Source: Deltaproteobacteria bacterium (lineage in GTDB: Bacteria > Myxococcota > Myxococcia > SLRQ01). From it: a stretch of DNA of 64,000 nucleotides. Each line of letters opens with the position of its first letter. The stretch's first letter is position 1. Positions 36,530 through 44,210 of this stretch are shown one piece after another. Made by a program: the position numbers and the translations under genes. The notes under the pieces are model-generated. The model searched no databases. It had not been told where the DNA came from and saw only the letters and a list, made by a program, of their open reading frames with translations. The stretch covers positions 85,329-149,328 of the forward strand of contig JARGFU010000004.1 in NCBI GenBank assembly GCA_029210625.1, in the 5' to 3' direction.

Positions 36530-37501
36530 ATGCGGACCGCCCTCTCGTCGCTCGTCGCCCTCTCGCTCCTCCTGCCCGGCGCGCTCTTCGCCTCGCCGGC
36601 CGCCGTGAAGGCCGCCGAGGTGGCCCTCGGGACCGGCCGGGCCGAGGAGGCCTTCTTCGCCCTCGAGGACGCGCCCCCGGAAGGAGCGGCGGAGAAGAAG
36701 CAGTACGCCGATTTGCTCCTGCGCGGCGCGGAGCTCCTCCTCGAGGTGGAGGACGCCGTCTTCGCCCTGCAGCTGGGCAAGAAGGCGCTGGGCCACGATC
36801 CGGGGCGGGCGGACGCGCGCCTGATCTGCCTGCAGGCCGCCCTGGAGGCGAACAGCCTCGACGAGGCCGGCGTCCACCTCGCCGCCCTGGAGGAGGCGCG
36901 GCCCGACGATCCGAAGATCGTGCTGTGGCGCGCGCGCCTCGCCGCCGCCGACGCCGAATGGGAGACGGTGAAGGCCGCCGCCACCCGGGTGGAGGGCCTC
37001 GAGGGCGCCACCGCCGAGCAGAAGGGCGAGGCCAGGACCCTCGCCCGGCGGGCGGAGGTCGCCACCGAGGGCGAGCAGAAGAAGCTCGCGGCCCTGGCCC
37101 AGGAGGAGCGGGCCCTGCAGGGCAAGCAGGAGGCCGCCAGCAAGGCCATCGCCCGGGATCGCAAGAAGGCGGGCGCGAAGCCGGGGCGCACTCCCCCGGA
37201 GGTCCCGCCCGGCTTCGAGGAGCTCCTCGGCCGGCGCGGCGGCGACGAGCCGAAGGTCGAGCGCAGCGCCCTCGACGCCGGCAAGGTCTTCCTCTACTGC
37301 GACGAGTCCTACTACTGCGGCCGGGTGCGGCGGCACCTCAAGCAGAAGGGGGTCGACTTCGTGGAGAAGCGGGTCGACCGCGGTGGCTTCGCCGTCGACG
37401 AGCTGGAGAAGCTCGGCTACTCCGTGGCCAGCGTGCCGGTCTTCGAGGTGGACGGGCGGGCGACCCAGTCCTGGAAGGAGGCGGTCCGCTGGGCGAAGTG
37501 A
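36530..37501 (+). CDS. Exported TPR-like protein with C-terminal glutaredoxin-like domain
   Basis: 323 residues. Signal peptide ends GALFASP. Residues 25-175 are helical repeats of TPR character (AVFALQLGKKALGHDPGRAD). Residues 180-245 are a charged, lysine/glutamate-rich linker. Residues 250-323 look like a glutaredoxin: KVFLYCDESYYCGRVRRHL and ASVPVFEVDGR (cis-Pro position). At the usual CxxC the sequence is SYYC, so the first cysteine is Ser260; Cys263 remains and Cys257 lies just upstream. Redox activity by the normal mechanism is therefore doubtful. Confidence 0.72.
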   Translation: MRTALSSLVALSLLLPGALFASPAAVKAAEVALGTGRAEEAFFALEDAPPEGAAEKKQYADLLLRGAELLLEVEDAVFALQLGKKALGHDPGRADARLICLQAALEANSLDEAGVHLAALEEARPDDPKIVLWRARLAAADAEWETVKAAATRVEGLEGATAEQKGEARTLARRAEVATEGEQKKLAALAQEERALQGKQEAASKAIARDRKKAGAKPGRTPPEVPPGFEELLGRRGGDEPKVERSALDAGKVFLYCDESYYCGRVRRHLKQKGVDFVEKRVDRGGFAVDELEKLGYSVASVPVFEVDGRATQSWKEAVRWAK

Positions 37502-37506
37502 GCGGG

Positions 37507-37638
37507 CTGCGAGCTGTCAGCTATCAGCTTTCAGCTCTGCCGTGCCGGCGCCGAGCTCCTCGACTGACGGCCACTGGAATCGCCTGCCGGAAGTTGCGCA
37601 CCTGCTTCGACCAGGCTGATAGCTGATAGCTGACAGCC
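37507..37638. repeat. MITE-like element with AGCTGAT/ATCAGCT inverted ends
   Basis: GCTGTCAGCTATCAGCT (37513-37529) is the reverse complement of AGCTGATAGCTGACAGC (37621-37637). The right end, 37614-37638, is identical over 25 bases to 27529-27553. The interior of about 85 bases has no ORF. The element fills most of the gap between the glutaredoxin-like gene and map, which are convergent. Confidence 0.72.
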
Positions 37639-37702
37639 AACGCCCCGAAGGCGGACCGACCAGACGGTCTCGCACCGAGCCGAAGCCCGCCCGGAGCGCC
37701 TT

Positions 37703-38485
37703 TCAGCCCCGAGGATCCGGGTGATCGGGATCCGAGAGGATCCACGGCCCCTTCTCGGTGATCGCGATCGAGTGCTCCCAGTGGGCCGAGGGGCGGCCGT
37801 CGGCGGTCACCGCGGTCCAGCCGTCGTCCAGCACCTTCACGTCGGCGGTGCCGGCGTTGACCATCGGCTCGATGGCGATGACCAGCCCGGGCCGCAGGCG
37901 CAGGGCGCTCTCCCTCCCCGAGGTGCGGAAGTTCGCCACCTGCGGGGCCTCGTGCATCTTGCGGCCGATGCCGTGGCCCACGAAGTCACGGACGATGCCG
38001 TAGCCGTGGGGGGTGACGACGTCCTCGACGGCGCCGGAGACGTCCCGCAGGCGGTTGCCCGACTGGCAGGCCTCGATGGCGGCGTAGAGGGAGTCCCGGG
38101 TCACCTTCACCAGGGCCCGCTTCTCCTCGTCGACCTCGCCGATGAGCAGGGTGCGGGCCGAGTCGCCCACGTAGCCGTCGACGATGGCGCCGAAGTCCAC
38201 CGAGAGGATGTCGCCCTCCTTCAGCACCCGCTCCTTGCTGGGGATGCCGTGGACCACCTCCTCGTTCACCGAGGAGCACAGGACCTTGGGGTAGCCGTGG
38301 TAGCCCAGGAAGGCGCTGCCCGCGTTGCGCTCGAAGAGATGCGCCTTGGCGAGCTCGTCGAGGTCGAGGGTCGTCGCCCCCGGCACCGCCGCCTCGGAGA
38401 TGAGGTCGAGGACCTCCGCCACCACTCCGTTCGCCCGACGCATGATGTCGAGCTCCCGGTTCGATTTGAGCATGACCTGGCTCAC
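37703..38485 (-). CDS. map: Methionine aminopeptidase, type I
   Basis: Removes N-terminal methionine from new proteins. A 260-residue metalloenzyme with all five metal ligands visible: Asp97 and Asp108 (SVDFGAIVDGYVGDSA), His171 (GHGIG), Glu206 (IAIEP) and Glu237 (WEHSI). Substrate His79 in VVHGIP. It has no N-terminal zinc finger, as in the E. coli form. Start GTG 38485; ATG 38473 (MLKSNREL) is possible. It stands alone here, not beside secY or rps genes as is common. Confidence 0.95.
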   Translation of the reverse strand: MSQVMLKSNRELDIMRRANGVVAEVLDLISEAAVPGATTLDLDELAKAHLFERNAGSAFLGYHGYPKVLCSSVNEEVVHGIPSKERVLKEGDILSVDFGAIVDGYVGDSARTLLIGEVDEEKRALVKVTRDSLYAAIEACQSGNRLRDVSGAVEDVVTPHGYGIVRDFVGHGIGRKMHEAPQVANFRTSGRESALRLRPGLVIAIEPMVNAGTADVKVLDDGWTAVTADGRPSAHWEHSIAITEKGPWILSDPDHPDPRG

Positions 38486-38540
38486 GGGCAGGTTGTTAGT
38501 CCCGCGAGCTGGAGAAATCCAGCCGTTTGGCAGGGTCTTC

Positions 38541-38582
38541 CCTCGAGCGGCTCGAGGAACCTGGGTAGATCAGAACCCGGGT
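38541..38582. other. Two adjacent hairpins upstream of map
   Basis: CCTCGAG (38541-38547) pairs with CTCGAGG (38551-38557) around three bases. Just beyond, CCTGGGT and ACCCGGG can pair. Neither is followed by a convincing T run. They may end transcription of the orphan gene at 38591 or be part of the map leader. Confidence 0.35.
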
Positions 38583-38590
38583 GCTTTCTC

Positions 38591-39421
38591 TCATTTTCGG
38601 GTTCGGTTCTTGATCTCAATCCACAGCAGCACCCATAGAATCAGAGCCCATCCGGGGGTGGCCACACCACCTCCAGTGGAGTCGCAGCCTCCCTTTGCGA
38701 CAATTGGAACCGCCGAGGGCGCAGCCCCCTCACCACGAGGCGGCAGGTAGACCTCGCACAACCCCATCCCGACCCCCTCATCGAACTCCCACACCTCTCC
38801 CTGGACTGGCTGCGCCAGCTCCAGGCCCCCAGGAGTCGTGAAGGAGCCGATGACTCGAAGCGCCGCGATTTCTGGGCGACCGGGGCAATCGAGCCCCATC
38901 CCGGGGCCCCCACCGACGAACTCGGCTGTCCCTGTCCCCGAGGTATTGGCCCACGATGTCGAACAGGAAACTCGATCCAATCCTGGAGAGAGCATTTCGA
39001 TCAGAGACTCCGGATCTTGGTCACCGTAGTCCACGCCCTCCGAGAACATGATGGATACGACCCGGAAGTCCTTTCCCTCCGGATCACAGACCTCGACCCT
39101 ACGAATACCGGGGTCCGAGATGCCCCACCCCACGTCTGCTCCCCAGCGATCTCCAAGATCCCGAAACGAGTGCTGAGAATCGGCGACGAACAACTCATCA
39201 CTCGTTGGAATGGTGAGATGAGCCCAGCCCGCGTAGCCACCGAGATCCACCCACAGGACATCTCTGGCCCCACCTGGCCAGCCCCCATCGGTCCTCACCA
39301 CGGGATCGGGTTCGAAATTCGTTTCGAATTCCAGGGGATGACCCTCTCTCCTGCGGGGAAGCGAACCGAAGGGAGCGTGACAGGTCGGTGTGGCGCTCGA
39401 AGAAGAAGTCCCCCCGCCCAC
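38591..39421 (-). CDS. Orphan protein with C-terminal membrane tail, probably 5'-truncated
   Basis: The frame opens at GTG 39421; an in-frame TAG lies just upstream. The deduced 276 residues have no signal peptide. The C-terminus has a Gly/Cys-containing linker (KGGCDSTGGG) and a hydrophobic helix (WALILWVLLWIEI) with a basic end (KNRTRK), as in exported proteins carrying C-terminal sorting tails. Base composition is visibly lower in GC than its neighbours and codon use is less biased. No family is recognised. Likely acquired or decaying, with the signal sequence lost or separated by a frameshift. Confidence 0.5.
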   Translation of the reverse strand: MGGGTSSSSATPTCHAPFGSLPRRREGHPLEFETNFEPDPVVRTDGGWPGGARDVLWVDLGGYAGWAHLTIPTSDELFVADSQHSFRDLGDRWGADVGWGISDPGIRRVEVCDPEGKDFRVVSIMFSEGVDYGDQDPESLIEMLSPGLDRVSCSTSWANTSGTGTAEFVGGGPGMGLDCPGRPEIAALRVIGSFTTPGGLELAQPVQGEVWEFDEGVGMGLCEVYLPPRGEGAAPSAVPIVAKGGCDSTGGGVATPGWALILWVLLWIEIKNRTRK

Positions 39422-39489
39422 TCGCGGATCAGTCTAGGCGATCGGGGATCGCCCTGTCGCTGTGGGAGATGTGGGGAAAGGTCGGTGCG

Positions 39490-40332
39490 CTACCAGCCCG
39501 CGCCGATGGTCAGGCCCCCCTGGGGGTAGAGGACCATCGCGCCGTCCCCGCTGACCTCGCCGTCCGCGTCGGTGTAGTTCGCGGCCAGGTTGGGTCCGGC
39601 CTCGAGGCCCGCGCCCAGGGAGATGCGGAAGCGGCCCGCGGTGAGGATGGCGGCCACGGTCAGCCCACCGCCGAGGGCGGGCCAGTGAGCCTTGGCCTGG
39701 ATGGCCCCCGAGGAGGTGTTGTCGTCGCGCTCGGCGAAGACGTAGAAGGCCCGGAAGAAGGCGGTCCCCGAGAGATCGAACCACTCGACGGGGCTGTAGG
39801 TGAACATCACCGGGAGCTCGCCGCCCGCCGCATGGACCTTGGTCTCGGTGCGGTAGTCGTTGATGCCCGAGGAGATGTAGACACCGTTGGTCCAGATGCC
39901 CCGGGGGGAGAGGTGCAGGGCGATCCCCTGCTCGGGCTTCTCGAGCAGCTCGAAGATCGGCGCGAGGGTGAAGCCGTTGGGCATCGGGAAGGGGAAGGGC
40001 ACCAGGAAGCTGGTCGTGATCCGCGCGTCGAGGCCGATCTGGTCGGTGAGGCCGTAGCGGAAGGCCAGGTCGAGGCCGAGCCACATCGGCGGCTGATCGT
40101 TGTCGGGCTCGGGCTCTCCGTCGGCGCCGACCTCGACCCCGTAGGAGGGGTTGCGGCCCAGGGGGATGTCCACCCCGAAGTCCCCCTGCCCCTTCTCCAT
40201 CGGCGGGACGTAGCGCCCCGGCGGCGCGGCGTTGGCCGAGTAGAAGAAGACGCAGCCGGTGGAGGTGAAGAGCAGCACCCCCAGCGCCGCGAGAGGTAGG
40301 AGCCGCCCCAGCAGGCGTTGGAACCTTCGCAT
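39490..40332 (-). CDS. Outer-membrane lipoprotein, function unknown
   Basis: 280 residues from ATG 40332. Lipobox LLFTSTGC around residues 20-27. The rest has strand-rich, aromatic-rich character typical of beta-barrel or barrel-like envelope proteins (LDLAFRYGLTDQIGLDARITT, MFTYSPVEWFDLSGTAFFRA, LGAGLEAGPNLAANY). It ends in Trp (LTIGAGW). No named family is recognised. The gene is divergent from the Mla-like transporter, with 78 bases between the starts. Confidence 0.68.
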   Translation of the reverse strand: MRRFQRLLGRLLPLAALGVLLFTSTGCVFFYSANAAPPGRYVPPMEKGQGDFGVDIPLGRNPSYGVEVGADGEPEPDNDQPPMWLGLDLAFRYGLTDQIGLDARITTSFLVPFPFPMPNGFTLAPIFELLEKPEQGIALHLSPRGIWTNGVYISSGINDYRTETKVHAAGGELPVMFTYSPVEWFDLSGTAFFRAFYVFAERDDNTSSGAIQAKAHWPALGGGLTVAAILTAGRFRISLGAGLEAGPNLAANYTDADGEVSGDGAMVLYPQGGLTIGAGW

Positions 40333-40410
40333 GCGGAGGATCGTAGCCGACCCGCGACCGGCGCGCGACTTCGCGGCCCCTCCCCCCGCCTTTGCGATAG
40401 GCTTCCGGCC

Positions 40411-41955
40411 ATGCCTGCCGCGCTGATGACCCTCGAGGGCCTCGACGTCCGCCTGCCCGGCGGCGAGGCGATCCTCGAGGACCTCTCCCTCACCGTGGCG
40501 GCCGGCGAGATCGTCGCGATCCTGGGGGCGAGCGGCGCGGGCAAGTCCACCCTCCTGCGGGCCCTCTTCGAGCCCGATGTCCTGGGGCGCCTGGGCTTCT
40601 CCCTCTCGGCCGAGAAGCTCGAGATGACCCCCGCGGCGCTGGTCCCCCAGCAGGGGGCCGTCCTCGATCACCTCTCGGTGCGCGGCAACGTCCAGCTCGC
40701 CCGCCGCTGGCAGGGGGTGGAGAACGATCCGCCCGAGGCGTGGCTCGAGCGGGTGGGCCTGGGCAAGCTGGCGAGGCGGCCGGTGGCCGGCCTCTCGGGG
40801 GGACAGCGCCAGCGCCTGGCGGTGGCCCGGGCCCTCGCCGCGGGGAGGCAGCTCCTCTTCCTCGACGAGCCCAGCGCGGGCCTCGACGCCCACTCGGTCC
40901 ACGAGATCGCCTCCCTGTTGAAGGAGCAGGCGCGGGACGCCGGCGTCGGCATCGTGCTGGTCACCCACGACCCCACCCTGGTCGCCCTGGCCGCCGACCG
41001 GGCCCTCTTCCTCGATCCGGCGAAGAAGAAGTTCGAGGTGATGCCTCACGAGACCTCGGAGGAGGACGAGCACGGCTTCGAGCACCGGCTGCGCGAGCGG
41101 CTGGCCGAGGCCAGCGGGGATCGCGGCGGCAGCTCGAGGCGCCGGCCCCTGAAGGCGCTGGCCGCCGACCTCTGGCAGCGCAGCTTCGCCTCCCTGGAGG
41201 TCCCCCTGCTGGCGCTCGCGCCGCTGCTGCGCACGCCGCCGCGCCAGTGGGCCGATCTGATCCGCGTCGCCCTGCGGGTGGGGCGCCAGGCCATCAGCCG
41301 CCCGGCCCCCTTCTACGCGGTGGTCAGCACCCTCCTGGGCTTCACCATCCTCTACGTCCTGGTGCGGGCCGCCCCGGCGGGGCTCTCGACGAAGAAGCTG
41401 CTGGAGATGGTGGGCGGCCTCTACATCCTGGCCCTGGCCCCGCCCCTCTCGGCGCTCCTCTTCGTGGCCACCAGCGGCGCCGCCGTCTCGGCCTGGCTGG
41501 GCAGCCTGCAGCTGGGCAAGCAGGTCAGCGCCCTCTCGGCCCTCGGCATCACCCGGGAGCGCTACCTCTTCCTGCCGGGCTTCCTCACGATGGTGCTGGG
41601 CTTCGCCCTCTGCGCGGCGCTCATCAGCGGCGGCCTCGCGCTGGGGGGCGCCATCCTGCACGTGATGGAGGGCGCCTCGAGCGAGGTCTGGCCGGCGCTC
41701 TGGCGGATCCTCGGGGATCTGCTCGACCCCCTCCCCGAGCGCGCCCGCCTCCAGGCCCGGGCGGTCTGGCTCCTCGCCCTCTACGCCCCGGGGATCGCCG
41801 CCGACGTCATCGCCCGGGGCAGCGACCTCAAGGAGCGCAGCGACGACGTCACCCGCGCCATGACCGGCAGCGTGGTGGCCTGCACCCTCTGGGTGGTCGT
41901 CCTCGAGCTGGGCTCGGCCCTGATCCTCTTCGCGGAAGGGGGGGCCGACTTTTGA
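40411..41955 (+). CDS. ABC transporter, ATPase-permease fusion of MlaF/MlaE type
   Basis: 514 residues. Residues 1-235 are an ABC ATPase: Walker A GASGAGKST (39-47), Q-loop region VPQQGAV, signature LSGGQRQRLAVAR (128-140), Walker B LLFLDEP (148-154). After a charged linker (EEDEHGFEHRLRERL), residues from about 255 form a permease with MlaE-like features: GAAVSAWLGSLQLGKQVSALSALGIT and YLFLPGFLTMVLGF. In classical Mla/Mce systems ATPase and permease are separate chains that move phospholipids between membranes; a fusion is unusual. ATG 40411 is chosen over upstream codons by family alignment. Confidence 0.8.
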   Translation: MPAALMTLEGLDVRLPGGEAILEDLSLTVAAGEIVAILGASGAGKSTLLRALFEPDVLGRLGFSLSAEKLEMTPAALVPQQGAVLDHLSVRGNVQLARRWQGVENDPPEAWLERVGLGKLARRPVAGLSGGQRQRLAVARALAAGRQLLFLDEPSAGLDAHSVHEIASLLKEQARDAGVGIVLVTHDPTLVALAADRALFLDPAKKKFEVMPHETSEEDEHGFEHRLRERLAEASGDRGGSSRRRPLKALAADLWQRSFASLEVPLLALAPLLRTPPRQWADLIRVALRVGRQAISRPAPFYAVVSTLLGFTILYVLVRAAPAGLSTKKLLEMVGGLYILALAPPLSALLFVATSGAAVSAWLGSLQLGKQVSALSALGITRERYLFLPGFLTMVLGFALCAALISGGLALGGAILHVMEGASSEVWPALWRILGDLLDPLPERARLQARAVWLLALYAPGIAADVIARGSDLKERSDDVTRAMTGSVVACTLWVVVLELGSALILFAEGGADF

Positions 41956-43634
41956 AGCGGCGCATCCCCCTGAAGCGCCCCGGCCACGGCGGCGCCGCCG
42001 GTCGGATCGTCGCGGCGCTGGGCAGCCTGCTCCTCCTCTCCGGCGCCGCCCTCGGGCTGCAGCAGTGGCTGCGCGCCCTCTCCGGCGAGCGCCCCCGGGT
42101 GGAGGTGACGCCGCCGGGGCCGGTGCTGCAGCTGCCCACGGTGATCGTCGCCCGGGGCGAGGCACGCAAGGGGAGCTTCACCCTCGACGGCGCGCCGGTG
42201 CCGGAGGGCCTCCAGAAGGATCGCCGGACGGTGATGCTCGGCCCCGCCGACCTCACCCCGGGGCTCCACCAGCTGGCCTGGAAGCAGACCTTCGTCGGCC
42301 AGCGCGAGCGGGGCGTCTCCCTCGGGATGATGGTCGGCCCCTTCCGGGAGGCGGGCGAGGCGACGCCCTGCGCCCTGAAGGCGACGGTGCGGCAGGCCGC
42401 CCTCGACACCTTCTCCCCCGAGCTCTCCCTCCTGGTGCGCGAGAAGGCCGCCGCGGTGAAGGGCCTGCCGAAGATCGTGCGCTCCGAGGCGCGGCTGCTC
42501 CTGGTCGAGGGCGGCCTCGACGCGCAGACCAAGGTCACCTTCGCCGACGGCTCCGAGCTGCAGGCGATCGTGCCGCTGGCCCTCGCCCCGAAGCTCGACG
42601 CCCCGGTGCAGGTGAAGCTGCGCGGCGACGTGAAGGTCGACGTGAGCGGCGCGGTGGGGGCCATGGCCTCCCTCAAGGGCGGCGGCCTGCTGGCGGCCCT
42701 GGCCGAGGTGGTGCAGCGGCCGGAGCGGGGGCTGGAGGGCGCGCTCTCGGCGGCCCGCCAGGCGGGCAACGAGGTGGTGCGCGCGGAGGTGCAGGGCGCC
42801 CTGGAGGGCTGGCTCTCGCGCTTCGACGAGGAGCTGAAGGAGCTCTTCCCGACCGAGCTCTCGACCGAGCTGCTCGGCGTGAGGGCGCGGCTGACGCTCA
42901 CGCCCTGCGGCACCCCGAAGGTGAGGCCGGGCAAGGCCCTGATCCTGCGCCACGGGATCGGCCTCGCGATCGACGCCGAGGGGCTGGCGCCGCCGTCGGC
43001 GGCCGCCGACCTCCCCGGGCCGGTGCGCCGGGAGGGCGCCGAGCTCGACGGACGGACGGGGCCGGGCGCGGCGCCGATCTCGCTGCAGCTCTCACCGGCG
43101 GCGATCGACGCCTTCCTCGACGCGGCCTGGCGCAGCGGCGCCCTCTCCCTGCTCGGCGCCGACCCCGAACTGGTCAGGCGCACCAACGCCCGCCTCGCCG
43201 GGCGCGTCTCCTTCCGCCTGCGCTCGGTCGAGCTGCGCCTGCCGCCGGTGCTGGAGCTCGGGGGCGCGCAGAGCCTGCTGCGCGCCTCGGAGGCGACGCT
43301 CCACCTCGAGGAGCAGGAGGCCGGCCCGGTGGACCTGGTGCTCTCGGGCGCGGCGAGCCTCGAGGCGAAGGTGGGCGAACGGACGATGGTGCTCACGGCC
43401 CGGGCCACCGGCGTCGAGGGGAGCTGCCGCCGCGACGACGGCGACACCGAGGTGCGTGAGCCCTGCTACCCCGAGCTGCTCTCGGCCCTCTCCGACGTGC
43501 TGGTCACCCAGGGGACCTTGAGCCACGAGCGCGGCAGCGCGCTGGGCCTCTCCCGGGCGAGGGTCTGGGTCAGCGGCGTCGGCCTCGATCCCGAGGGCCT
43601 GAAGGTCGACCTGCAGGTGCAGCCGACGCCCTGA
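41952..43634 (+). CDS. Membrane-anchored protein, possible lipid-binding (TULIP-like) partner of the Mla-like transporter
   Basis: 560 residues starting at TTG 41952, which overlaps the transporter stop (TTGA). The N-terminus is basic with one membrane segment (RIVAALGSLLLLSGAALGL); the rest is predicted periplasmic. Amphipathic segments include ISLQLSPAAIDAFLDAAWRSG and LRSVELRLPPVLELGG. The first resembles the LSxDxLNxxLyAxWxxG pattern of BPI/LBP-like TULIP proteins, which enclose lipids in a tube. No named family is certain. Translational coupling to a lipid-type ABC transporter supports a shared role; this is inference. Confidence 0.6.
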   Translation: MKRRIPLKRPGHGGAAGRIVAALGSLLLLSGAALGLQQWLRALSGERPRVEVTPPGPVLQLPTVIVARGEARKGSFTLDGAPVPEGLQKDRRTVMLGPADLTPGLHQLAWKQTFVGQRERGVSLGMMVGPFREAGEATPCALKATVRQAALDTFSPELSLLVREKAAAVKGLPKIVRSEARLLLVEGGLDAQTKVTFADGSELQAIVPLALAPKLDAPVQVKLRGDVKVDVSGAVGAMASLKGGGLLAALAEVVQRPERGLEGALSAARQAGNEVVRAEVQGALEGWLSRFDEELKELFPTELSTELLGVRARLTLTPCGTPKVRPGKALILRHGIGLAIDAEGLAPPSAAADLPGPVRREGAELDGRTGPGAAPISLQLSPAAIDAFLDAAWRSGALSLLGADPELVRRTNARLAGRVSFRLRSVELRLPPVLELGGAQSLLRASEATLHLEEQEAGPVDLVLSGAASLEAKVGERTMVLTARATGVEGSCRRDDGDTEVREPCYPELLSALSDVLVTQGTLSHERGSALGLSRARVWVSGVGLDPEGLKVDLQVQPTP

Positions 43635-43635
43635 C

Positions 43636-43719
43636 GGGGTCAGACCCCGACACAAGACATTTGGACCGGGTCACTTTCCGGGCCAGGAACACAAATGTCA
43701 TGTGTCGGGGTCTGACCCC
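43636..43719. repeat. 84-bp palindromic repeat element
   Basis: 28-bp inverted arms (43636-43663 and 43692-43719, one mismatch) begin and end with GGGGTCAGACCCCGACAC and its complement, around a 28-base interior. The element starts 2 bases after the TULIP-like gene's stop. Its right arm encodes the last residues and stop of the STAS gene. It may act as a bidirectional transcript end. REP/MITE type. Confidence 0.85.
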
Positions 43720-44210
43720 ATCTGGAGGTCGCGCTCGAGGGAGGCGACGACCTCTCGGAAGGTCTCGCGGTTCTCCTCGCTCATCTCCATGAGGGTGCGG
43801 TGGGCGGCGAGCATGACCCGGCCGAGCTCGGCGGGATCGATCGCGCCCGCCTCGACGTGCTCGTCCGCGAGGGCGGGCTCACCCCGCTTGGTCTCGACGA
43901 TCTCGAAGAAGTCGCGAAAGCCCATGCTCTCGAGGAGCTCGAGGAGCTCGGCCCGATCGCAGACCAGGGTCAGCCGGCCGCCGCGCTGCCTCGCCAGCCG
44001 GTTGCCGAAGCGGGCCAGCATGCCGAGGTTCGTGCTGTCGATGCTGGTGGTCTCGCAGAGGTCGGCGACCAGGCCGACGAGCTCACCCTCCTCGAAGAAG
44101 GTGCTCATCAGCTTCGTCACCGCCGGGGCCAGCGGGTAGCGGATCTCGCCGACGAAGCGCAGGACGTGGACGCCCTCGTGGGCGCCGTGCAGGACGCGGC
44201 CGCTAGGCAT
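43698..44210 (-). CDS. STAS-domain protein (anti-sigma-factor antagonist type)
   Basis: 170 residues. Residues about 8-115 form a STAS domain: VLRFVGEIRYPLAPAVTKLM, then TTSIDSTNLGMLARFGNRLA, where Ser59 matches the phosphorylated serine of SpoIIAA/RsbV. A helical extension (about 125-168) is additional. Its start overlaps the end of the response-regulator/phosphatase gene by 8 bases, as expected for an antagonist and the phosphatase that reactivates it. The last residues (GSDPDT) and stop lie inside the palindromic repeat, so the original C-terminus may have been altered. Confidence 0.85.
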   Translation of the reverse strand: MPSGRVLHGAHEGVHVLRFVGEIRYPLAPAVTKLMSTFFEEGELVGLVADLCETTSIDSTNLGMLARFGNRLARQRGGRLTLVCDRAELLELLESMGFRDFFEIVETKRGEPALADEHVEAGAIDPAELGRVMLAAHRTLMEMSEENRETFREVVASLERDLQMGSDPDT

